Assembly (NCBI GenBank): GCA_016282655.1
Contig: JAEELK010000052.1
Span: 1 to 15,006 of the forward strand
Direction: 5' to 3'
Source: Bacillota bacterium
GTDB taxonomy: Bacteria; Bacillota; Clostridia; Peptostreptococcales; Anaerovoracaceae
Length of the DNA: 15,006 nt
Shown: piece after piece, positions 7,531-14,025 of the stretch
How the letters are laid out: every line of letters starts with the position of its first letter
Position numbering within the stretch: position 1 is the first letter of the stretch
Made by a program: the position numbers and the translations under genes
The notes under the pieces: generated by a model
Database searches by the model: none
Told to the model about the DNA's origin: nothing
Seen by the model: only the letters and a program-made list of their open reading frames with translations

Positions 7531-8025
7531 TCAGCGGTTGTCCACCTTCTCCGGATAGAGGTCGTGCCGGCTCAGGCGCTGCCAGGCGACCTCCTCCCAG
7601 CGCGTGCCGGGCTTTCCGTAGTTGCAGTAAGGATCGATGGAGATGCCGCCGCGCGGCGTGAACTTCCCCCAGACTTCTATATATTTCGGATCCATCAGGC
7701 GGATCAGATCCTTCATGATGATGTTCATGCAGTCTTCGTGGAAGTCGCCGTGGTTGCGGAAGCTGTAGAGATAGAGCTTCAGCGATTTGCTCTCCACCAT
7801 GCGCTCCGCCGGCACGTAGGAGATATAGAGCGTTGCAAAGTCCGGCTGACCGGTGATCGGGCAGAGGCTCGTGAACTCCGGGCAGTTGAACTTCACGAAA
7901 TAGTCGTTCTCCGGATGCTTGTTGGGAAAGGTCTCCAGCACGCCGGGGTCATAATCGCTGCTGTAAACGGTCCGCTTTCCCAGCAGGGAGAGACCGGCCG
8001 CTTCCTCTTTGCTCCTGCCGCTCAT
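7531..8025 (-). CDS. queF: NADPH-dependent 7-cyano-7-deazaguanine (preQ0) reductase
   Basis: This 164-residue cytoplasmic enzyme reduces the nitrile of preQ0 to the amine preQ1, a four-electron NADPH-dependent step in queuosine synthesis. Catalytic residues fall at the same numbers as in the Bacillus subtilis enzyme: nucleophile Cys55 in [12 protein letters not shown], Asp62, and Glu97 in [10 protein letters not shown]. The QueF signature [15 protein letters not shown] spans 78-92. Length fits the short, single-module type. The start ATG directly follows the TAG stop of queT (TAGATG), and its Shine-Dalgarno AAGGAGG lies inside the queT end, so the two genes are translationally close and share the riboswitch leader. 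Confidence 0.97.
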   Translation of the reverse strand: MSGRSKEEAAGLSLLGKRTVYSSDYDPGVLETFPNKHPENDYFVKFNCPEFTSLCPITGQPDFATLYISYVPAERMVESKSLKLYLYSFRNHGDFHEDCMNIIMKDLIRLMDPKYIEVWGKFTPRGGISIDPYCNYGKPGTRWEEVAWQRLSRHDLYPEKVDNR

Positions 8026-8520
8026 CTAAAACGCCTCCTTCTGATGCCAGACACGCTTCAGCGCCTTCACGAGGAGCGCTCCCGCGATGCCCGCGATGAT
8101 CTGCCCCACCAGGAGGCTGCTCACCAGGAGCAGGTAGGGCACGCCGAGGATGGGCGCGAGCCAGAGCGGGACGCCGAAGGCCGGGATGATCGCCACCGGA
8201 AGCGCCGCCGTCCAGGTAGGCGCGCCGCGGCGTCCCAGCCAGGCGCAGCAGCCCGCGGTGAGCAGGCCGATGATGCCGCCGCCGAGGATGTCGAAGACGC
8301 CCAGACCGCCCATCAGGAGGTTGCTGAGGAGGTTCGAGAGCCCCAGCGGGACCACCAGGAAGGGAAAGAGGTAGGCCAGGGCGTAGATGGCCGTGGCGAT
8401 GCGGATCTGATACTGCAGGAAGGCGAAGCCCTGCGTCAGGTACATGACGACGATATACGTGGCCATGATGACGCCGGAAAGCGCCAGCTTCTGCGTTTTG
8501 TTCATGTTGCTGCGATACAT
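8026..8520 (-). CDS. queT: QueT-family queuosine-precursor transporter (ECF S-component type)
   Basis: This 164-residue, strongly hydrophobic protein has about five to six membrane helices. The stretch YQIRIATAIYALAYLFPFLV, followed by GLSNLLSNLLMGGLGVFDILGG, resembles the QueT (COG4708) family of substrate-binding components for import of preQ0 or preQ1. Such S-components normally work with a shared ECF energy module, which is not in this window. The start at 8520 is chosen because GGGAGGAG (8533-8526) lies five bases upstream. An in-frame ATG at 8574 would add 18 residues, but that stretch is the terminator hairpin of the leader and lacks a good ribosome site. The preQ1-I riboswitch and the following queF support the function. 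Confidence 0.9.
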   Translation of the reverse strand: MYRSNMNKTQKLALSGVIMATYIVVMYLTQGFAFLQYQIRIATAIYALAYLFPFLVVPLGLSNLLSNLLMGGLGVFDILGGGIIGLLTAGCCAWLGRRGAPTWTAALPVAIIPAFGVPLWLAPILGVPYLLLVSSLLVGQIIAGIAGALLVKALKRVWHQKEAF

Positions 8521-8539
8521 TTTTTCTCCTCCCGGAACG

Positions 8540-8568
8540 AAAAAGGCGCGGCCGACCAGGGCGCGCGC
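8540..8568 (-). terminator. Riboswitch-linked terminator in the queT leader
   Basis: On the minus strand GCGCG-C-GCC (8568-8560, one bulged C) pairs with GGCCGCGC (8553-8546) around the loop CTGGTC, and TTTTT (8544-8540) follows. It lies between the preQ1 aptamer and the queT ribosome site, the position expected for a transcription-stop expression platform. I could not pick out a clear competing antiterminator by eye. Confidence 0.72.
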
Positions 8569-8597
8569 AGGCATAAGGATACCGCTTTTCTTTTCGT

Positions 8598-8638
8598 CCC
8601 CTAGTTTTGTTTAACGACAGGATGGTCTCGAACTGTCG
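8598..8638 (-). ncRNA. preQ1-I riboswitch aptamer
   Basis: On the minus strand a 6-bp stem CGACAG (8638-8633) / CTGTCG (8620-8615) encloses the 12-base loop UUCGAGACCAUC. An A-rich tail UUAAACAAAACUAGG follows. The small hairpin plus an A-rich tail that folds back as an H-type pseudoknot is the hallmark of preQ1-I. The tail is very close to that of the Thermoanaerobacter tengcongensis aptamer (UUAACAAAACAAGG). The loop CGAG can pair with the tail CUAG with one mismatch. It begins about ten bases after the predicted start site and precedes queT and queF, exactly the genes this class controls. Confidence 0.87.
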
Positions 8639-8654
8639 GCCCGAAAGCGTTGAT

Positions 8655-8684
8655 ACTATACCACAGAGCGATGCCGACGGTCAA
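8655..8684 (-). promoter_or_regulatory. Promoter of the queT-queF operon
   Basis: On the minus strand TTGACC (8684-8679) and TATAGT (8660-8655) are separated by 18 bp. The bases TGG before the -10 box also give an extended -10 (TGn). Transcription would start near 8648, just ahead of the aptamer. Confidence 0.78.
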
Positions 8685-8696
8685 GCGCGGCACCGC

Positions 8697-8713
8697 AAAA
8701 AGGCAGGATCCGC
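8697..8713 (-). terminator. Possible weak terminator after the U32 gene
   Basis: Right after the U32 stop codon the minus strand reads GCGGATCCTGC, a four-pair hairpin with one G-U pair, then CTTTTT (T-run 8701-8697). The stem is short, so termination here would be weak. Some transcripts may run into the queT leader. Confidence 0.35.
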
Positions 8714-10813
8714 TCACAGCAGTTTTCGGAAATAGAGGCCGGCGGTATGGGGTTCCGCAATGGGACGCCCGTCCCGGCAGGCTTCCGCGATCTCCGCGCA
8801 GGCTTCCCCGCTCTCTGCGGTGAAGTAGAGCGTCTCGAAGTCGAGCGGCGGGCGGAGCCGGTCCGCCGTGTAGAGCGGCACGCAGTTGAGCAGCTCGCTG
8901 TACTGCTTTTCGCGGCAGAGCAGGCGGAAGTCAGCGCCCGTGCGGTCCCGGAGCGTCCGCACGCCGCCGCAGGCGCGGCAGCCGCCCGCCGCCTTGCCGG
9001 GACAGGCGCGGAACTTCATCAGCGGCAGGGAGCCATAGGTCAGGAGCCCGAAGGGGATCTGCGTCCGCATCTTTCGGACCGCGTCGAAGCTGTTTTCGAA
9101 TGAGAGCGTCAGGTCCTGCAGGCCCAGCGCGCGATACGCCTCCGCCGCGGCGCTGTTGAGCACGTTGAGGAAGGCGCCGCCGTGCACGGCAAAGCCGGCT
9201 TCCCGCGCCTGCCGCAGCGCGCCGATGTTCTCCGCCAGCGCGTGGCGGATCCCCAGCGCGCGGAGCTGTTCCAGGTCCTTTTCAAAGGCCGGAAGGCTTC
9301 CCTCCCAGAGGAGCGCGGGCAGCTCCGCCCAGAGCTGCGCTCCGTATCGCTCCGCCAGTTCCGGATGCCGCAGGATCTCTTCCGCGGGCAGGATGACGGC
9401 CTCGGTCCCCTCCGCCGCTCCCGGGAAGATCTGCGCCGCGCGCGCGAAGCGCAGGCGCAGAGCAGTTTCCGCCGGGCGCCGCGGCGCCGGCGACGGCGCG
9501 GGTGCTTCACGCCTCGCGCGGGAGACCCGCGTCCTGCTCTCCCGCAGCGCGGCCAGCGCGTCGCGGCGCAGGGCGTTCAGCTGCGCGCCGGAGAGCATCA
9601 GCGCCTCTCCCGCGTCCAGCGTCAGCGTCCGCAGATAGTAGGGCGTGCCGCCGGTCTTTTCCAGGCTGCGGCGCGCGTAGGCTTCGTCGATCCCTCTGGC
9701 GCTGTTCTCCTGCGGGAGCGCGCCGCAGACCTCCGCCGCGCTCTCGCCGCAGCGCGCCGTCAGGCGCGCCGCCTCCCCCGCCCGCAGCTCCAGACACATG
9801 TCCACCGGCAGGGTCTGCGGCTCCTTCTGATAGAGCCGCTCCAGCTCCTTCAGAACGGCCGGCGCGCCCTGCACGTCTTCCTTCGTGCGGATGCCGAACA
9901 TGGAGGCGTCCCGCCTGTCTTGAAGATGACCGTCCGTGAAGCCGCTGCGCGAGAAGACCGCGCGCAGCGTTTCCTCGTCGAACGCGCGCCCCTCCAGCGC
10001 CGCGCGGCAGGCCGTGACGGCCGCGGCCACGTATTCCGGGCGCTTCATACGCCCTTCGATCTTAAAAGAACAGACTCCGGCCTCCGCCAGAGTCTGCAGA
10101 TGATGCAGATAAGACAGATCTTTCAGGGAAAGCGCGTGGTCCCGCCCTTCCAGCTTCCAGTCCAGACGGCAGGGCTGGGCGCAGAGCCCGCGGTTGCCGC
10201 TGCGGCCGCCGATCAGGGCGGAAAGATAGCAATAGCCGGAGACGCTCATGCAGTGCGCGCCGTGCACGAAGACTTCGATCTCCGCGCCGGTCTTTTCACA
10301 AATGGCGCGGATCTCCGCGAGCGAGAGCTCCCGCGCGAGGACGATGCGCTGAAAGCCGAAGTCCAGCAGTTCCAGCACGCCGGCGCTGTTGTGCGCGGCG
10401 GTCTGGGTGGAAGCGTGCAGGGCAAGCGAAGGCCAGACGGCCTTCGCGTAGCGCGCGACGGCAAGGTCCTGCACGATGAGCGCGTCCGCGCCGGCCTCCG
10501 CCGCCGCGTCCACGCTGCGCTCCATGGCGCCGCGCTCACTGTCTTTGATCAGCGTGTTGAGCGTCAGATAGACCCTGACGCCGCGCTCATGGCAGTCCGC
10601 GACGCGCTCCGGCAGTTCCTCCGCCGTGAAGTTGTCGGCGTTCCTTCTGGCGTTGAAGTCCGGCAGGCCGAAATAGACCGCGTCCGCGCCGCAGCGCAGC
10701 GCTGCCAGCAGCTGCTCCCTGCCGCCGACCGGCGCTAGGATCTCAGCCTTTCTTTTGCCCTGCTTTCCCGGCAGCGCAGATGTTTTCACCCGCGCCGCCC
10801 GCTCTTCCGCCAT
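8714..10813 (-). CDS. U32 family protein, RlhA/TrhP-like RNA hydroxylation type
   Basis: This 699-residue protein belongs to peptidase family U32, whose studied members RlhA and TrhP are needed for 5-hydroxylation of cytidine in 23S rRNA or uridine in tRNA rather than for proteolysis. An N-terminal barrel with ILAPVGGREQLLAALRCGADAVYFG (about 25-49) leads to the U32 signature FVHGAHCMSVSGYCYLS. The four cysteines 188, 195, 211 and 215 are those expected to hold an iron-sulfur cluster. A middle region (about 300-440) resembles the collagenase-like DUF3656 part. The C-terminal barrel has a second cysteine set, C604-x7-C612-x2-C615 and C633, next to LRDRTGADF. Length and order point to the RlhA-like, two-barrel subgroup. 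The start has AGGAGG five bases upstream. It lies only 15 bases after the NHL-SLH gene, but is probably a housekeeping passenger of that operon. Confidence 0.9.
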   Translation of the reverse strand: MAEERAARVKTSALPGKQGKRKAEILAPVGGREQLLAALRCGADAVYFGLPDFNARRNADNFTAEELPERVADCHERGVRVYLTLNTLIKDSERGAMERSVDAAAEAGADALIVQDLAVARYAKAVWPSLALHASTQTAAHNSAGVLELLDFGFQRIVLARELSLAEIRAICEKTGAEIEVFVHGAHCMSVSGYCYLSALIGGRSGNRGLCAQPCRLDWKLEGRDHALSLKDLSYLHHLQTLAEAGVCSFKIEGRMKRPEYVAAAVTACRAALEGRAFDEETLRAVFSRSGFTDGHLQDRRDASMFGIRTKEDVQGAPAVLKELERLYQKEPQTLPVDMCLELRAGEAARLTARCGESAAEVCGALPQENSARGIDEAYARRSLEKTGGTPYYLRTLTLDAGEALMLSGAQLNALRRDALAALRESRTRVSRARREAPAPSPAPRRPAETALRLRFARAAQIFPGAAEGTEAVILPAEEILRHPELAERYGAQLWAELPALLWEGSLPAFEKDLEQLRALGIRHALAENIGALRQAREAGFAVHGGAFLNVLNSAAAEAYRALGLQDLTLSFENSFDAVRKMRTQIPFGLLTYGSLPLMKFRACPGKAAGGCRACGGVRTLRDRTGADFRLLCREKQYSELLNCVPLYTADRLRPPLDFETLYFTAESGEACAEIAEACRDGRPIAEPHTAGLYFRKLL

Positions 10814-10828
10814 CCGTTCCTCCTCTGC

Positions 10829-12205
10829 CTAGTTCTCGCCTTCCAGCAGCCGGACCAGAAGAGAGGCCGCCTGCGCCCTCGTGACCGGCGCGTCCGCCGC
10901 CATCGGGATCTCCGGCGCCGTCAGGCCGCTCTGCGCGCCGGCAAAGCGCTCCAGGAGCAGGGCCGCTTCCGCGCCCTTGATCGGCGTGGCGGGATCCGCC
11001 ACGCGCGCGCCGTCGATGATGCGCCCCCAGAGCAGGCCTTCCGCGCCTGCCCAGCGGATGCAGGCAGCGTACCACTCGCTGCCGTCGATGTCCGCGAAGA
11101 TGTTTTCTCCGTCGAGGACGATCTGGCCGTCCAGATAGCGCCAGGCGTTCCCGAGCATGGTCACGAACTGCGCTCTGTTCACGATCTCGTCCGGGCGGAA
11201 CGTGCCGTCCCCGAAGCCCTGGATCAGCCGCATCTCCGCCGCCTTCGCGATGGCTTCCGCCTCCGGCAGCGCCGCGCTGACGTCGGAGAAGGACTTCGCC
11301 GCCAGGCTGAGCGCCACGGGATACGGATAGAAGAGGTCCGCTACGTAAAGCGTGTCTCCCTGCAGCGCAAGGCCGCGCGGCATGCTGATCAGATAGTCCG
11401 TATCCTCACCCTCTGCCAGCGTATAGACCGCGCCGTCCCGGATCAGGCGGATGGCCATGTTTCCGGTGTCGGCGACGTAGAGATCCTTCCCTTTGACCAG
11501 CACGTCCGAAGGACGGTCGAAGGACGCCTGCGCGACCGGGCCGTTCGCGAAGCCGCCCAGGTAGACCTCGCCGTCAGACGCGGGCTGCCCCGCCACGACG
11601 CGGAGTTTCGCGCCTTCCAGCGCCAGCACGCGGTGTCTGCCGCTCTCGCAGATATACAGCGTATCGCCGCTCCAGTCGAGGCCCGCGGGCGCCACCAGAT
11701 CCTGCACCAGGACGCTCAGTTTGCCCTGCTGGTCCATCTTGATCAGGCGGCCGCTGCCGGCGTCGGAGATATAGAGATTCTTGCCGTCCGTGGCAAGTCC
11801 GGTGGGTCTGGACAGGCCCGCGTTCTTCGCGACCAGGGTCCGGACGCTGCCGTTCGCCACGTAGCGGATGACGTCCGCGTCCGTATCCGAGACCGCATAT
11901 CCCTCCATGAAGGGCACCACGTCCCAGGGGAGCATGAAGTAAGCCCCATCCGCGACGCCGTCCACGTAGATGCCGGCCGGCTCGCCGTCCGCCCCGGCAG
12001 GCCCCGGCACGCCGGCCAGCACCGAAAAAGCCTCGCCCTGTCCCTGCAGGACCAGCTTGTTGAACACGTCGGTGACGACCAGGCCCTCCGCTCCCGCACA
12101 GATGCCGGAGGGACGCGCGCCGAGGGGCGCGTCCGCCGCCATCGCGGGCGCGGCGCTCAGGCAGAGCATGGCCAGACAGATCAGCAGTGCAAACGTTCTC
12201 TTCAT
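10829..12205 (-). CDS. Secreted NHL-repeat propeller protein with C-terminal SLH domains
   Basis: This 458-residue protein starts with a clear signal peptide (MKRTFALLICLAML..., cleavage likely after APAMA near residue 23). Residues about 25-300 hold repeated NHL-like blades, for example RPTGLATDGKNLYISDAGSG, APAGLDWSGDTLYICESGRHR, RPSDVLVKGKDLYVADTGNM and MPRGLALQGDTLYVADLF. These should form a beta-propeller that binds protein or glycan. From about 305 come SLH repeats: FSDV...MRLIQGFGDGTFRPDEIVNRAQFVTML, then FADIDGSEWYAACIRWA, and a short third ending VTRAQAASLLVRLL. SLH domains would hold it on the cell wall. The ribosome site AGGAGG overlaps the TAG stop of the cyclase gene nine bases upstream, so the two are probably coupled and may act together at the envelope. 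Its ligand is unknown. Confidence 0.9.
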   Translation of the reverse strand: MKRTFALLICLAMLCLSAAPAMAADAPLGARPSGICAGAEGLVVTDVFNKLVLQGQGEAFSVLAGVPGPAGADGEPAGIYVDGVADGAYFMLPWDVVPFMEGYAVSDTDADVIRYVANGSVRTLVAKNAGLSRPTGLATDGKNLYISDAGSGRLIKMDQQGKLSVLVQDLVAPAGLDWSGDTLYICESGRHRVLALEGAKLRVVAGQPASDGEVYLGGFANGPVAQASFDRPSDVLVKGKDLYVADTGNMAIRLIRDGAVYTLAEGEDTDYLISMPRGLALQGDTLYVADLFYPYPVALSLAAKSFSDVSAALPEAEAIAKAAEMRLIQGFGDGTFRPDEIVNRAQFVTMLGNAWRYLDGQIVLDGENIFADIDGSEWYAACIRWAGAEGLLWGRIIDGARVADPATPIKGAEAALLLERFAGAQSGLTAPEIPMAADAPVTRAQAASLLVRLLEGEN

Positions 12206-12214
12206 GACAGCCTC

Positions 12215-14014
12215 CTATCGCTTCAATCTTTCCAGGCGGAGCACCTCAAAGCCTTCCGCCTTGCCCTTCAGTTTCACGCTGTCCCCCAGAGAAGTGGTGA
12301 CAGCCCGTTTTCCCAGCATGTCCGCGACGACGCGGGAGATGTATATGGTGCCGGCCGGCGCGTTGCTCTCGAGCCGGCTCGCGGTGTTTACAGTATCGCC
12401 GATGGCGGTGAAATCCATGCGCTGCGGCGCGCCGATGTTGCCCACGACCGCGGGGCCGTAGTGCACGCCCACGCCGAAGGAGACGCCGCGGCCGTATTGC
12501 CGCTCCAGCTCCTCCGCAAGCTCCTTCGCTCCCTCCACCATGTCCATGGCCGCCTCGCAGGCCAGAAAGACCGGGTCTTCCTGCGCCACCGGCGCGTTCC
12601 AGAACGCCATGGTGCAGTCGCCCACGAACTTGTCCAGCGTGCCGTGGTAGCGCATGATGCAGGCCGTGGTGAGCGTGAGATAGCGGTTGATGATCTCCAC
12701 CACCGTGGCCGGCGGCAGGGATTCGCTCATGCTGGTGAAGCCGCGGATGTCCACGAAAAGCACCGCGATCTCCACCGTCTTGCCGCCGAGGGTCTCCGCG
12801 GCGCCGCCGGACTCCAGCAGCTCCCGCATGATGGCCGGATCCACGTAGCGCCCGAAGGTGGCGCTGATCCGCCGCTTTTCGCCCTGGGCCCGGATGTAGT
12901 TCAGGGCGACACAGAGGATGAAGGCCGCGCTGATCGCGAAGGGGACCCAGAGCAGATGCAGCAGATGGCCTGCCCCGGACGCCGCGTAACAGACGCCGAT
13001 CCAGAGGGCGCAGCCGATCAGCCAGAGGACGGCCGCCCGCAGCACCGGCGCGTCGAGGAAGAGCAGAACGGCCAGGAAGCAGAGCGCGAAGAGCAGCGCC
13101 GTCTGCGCGCGGTCCCCCGCCTCCGCGGGGAAATAGCCCCTGCGGTAGGCGTCGATCTGGTTCGCCTGGATCTCGATGCCGTACATGGGCTCGGCATGGT
13201 CTATGGAGGTGCGGTATTCGTCCAGCATGCCGGCCGCGTAGGGCCCGATCAGCACGACCTTGCCGGCGAAATAAGCCGGGTCGATCTCTCCGTTCAGGAC
13301 GTCCACGAAGGAGACGTTTTCATAGTAAGAGCCCGGCAGAGCGCTGTAAGGCAGATAGAAGAAGCCCTGCTGCGTTTCCGGCGCGGGCAGGGGCGCCTCG
13401 CCCCGCGCTTCACAGTATGTCTCGTAGATGACGCGGGCAAAGGACTTCACTTCGCCGAGGCCCGGCACTTCATAGGAAAAGAGCGCATGCCGCATGATCC
13501 CGTCCGCGTCCGGCATGGAGTTGATGTGGCCCGTCCGCGCCGCGGCGGCCAGGGCTTCATAAGGTCTGTCGAAGGCCAGCACGGCGCGCTCGTCCATGTA
13601 AAAGCCTTCCTCCGTGGTGACCAGCGCGCTGCCGAAGGTGGCGGCGCAGGCCACCACCACGTTTCTTCCATAGGCGCAGGCTTCTGCCAGCGCCGCGTCC
13701 GCGTCCGGATTAGCGCTCTCGCCCACGTAGAGCACGTCGACGCCGATGACTGCCGGCGCATTCGCGGGATCCGCGTTCAGCCGGCCGATGACTTCCGCCA
13801 TGTAATAGCGCGGCCAGGGCATGGGGCCCAGGAGATCCAGCGCTTTCTGATCCATGCCGAGCACGAGGATCTGGCCGTCTCTGGCGCCGGGCCTGTTGTA
13901 AAATGCGTCCGAGGCGGCGGCGTCCAGACTTGGCAGGAAGAGGCGCACGGCGCCCGTGATCAGCGCCGCCGCCAGCAGAGCGATCAGCAGTTTATTGCGA
14001 AGATGCCTGTCCAT
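12215..14014 (-). CDS. CHASE2-domain class III adenylate/guanylate cyclase
   Basis: This 599-residue membrane protein should sense a signal outside the cell and make a cyclic nucleotide inside. An N-terminal helix (about 8-27) is followed by a CHASE2-type sensor (about 30-300, with FDRPYEALAAAARTGHINSMPDADGIMRHALF and KVVLIGPYAAGMLDEYRT), then three helices between about 305 and 385 and a cytoplasmic cyclase domain (about 415-590). Catalytic residues are complete: metal-binding Asp422 (VLFVDIRGFTSM) and Asp466, purine-selecting Lys462 (DKFVGD) and Thr536 (DFTAIGD), and transition-state Asn543 and Arg547 (VNTASR). Lys with Thr is the class IIIb pattern and suggests cAMP as product. The start follows AGGA by seven bases, overlapping the stop of the preceding gene 11 bases away. 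Class III cyclases are uncommon in clostridia. Confidence 0.94.
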   Translation of the reverse strand: MDRHLRNKLLIALLAAALITGAVRLFLPSLDAAASDAFYNRPGARDGQILVLGMDQKALDLLGPMPWPRYYMAEVIGRLNADPANAPAVIGVDVLYVGESANPDADAALAEACAYGRNVVVACAATFGSALVTTEEGFYMDERAVLAFDRPYEALAAAARTGHINSMPDADGIMRHALFSYEVPGLGEVKSFARVIYETYCEARGEAPLPAPETQQGFFYLPYSALPGSYYENVSFVDVLNGEIDPAYFAGKVVLIGPYAAGMLDEYRTSIDHAEPMYGIEIQANQIDAYRRGYFPAEAGDRAQTALLFALCFLAVLLFLDAPVLRAAVLWLIGCALWIGVCYAASGAGHLLHLLWVPFAISAAFILCVALNYIRAQGEKRRISATFGRYVDPAIMRELLESGGAAETLGGKTVEIAVLFVDIRGFTSMSESLPPATVVEIINRYLTLTTACIMRYHGTLDKFVGDCTMAFWNAPVAQEDPVFLACEAAMDMVEGAKELAEELERQYGRGVSFGVGVHYGPAVVGNIGAPQRMDFTAIGDTVNTASRLESNAPAGTIYISRVVADMLGKRAVTTSLGDSVKLKGKAEGFEVLRLERLKR

Positions 14015-14025
14015 CGCGCCGCGTC

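Noticed and set aside
7511..7531. A hairpin AACGGC/GCCGTT at the queF stop codon.
   Set aside because: No T-run follows on the minus strand; the stem with TTTT at 7457-7487 is the better terminator.
8615..8638. A tRNA T-arm-like stretch, GTTCGAGAC within a 6-bp stem on the minus strand.
   Set aside because: No acceptor, D or anticodon arms and no CCA surround it; the A-rich tail and the queT-queF context explain it as a preQ1-I aptamer.
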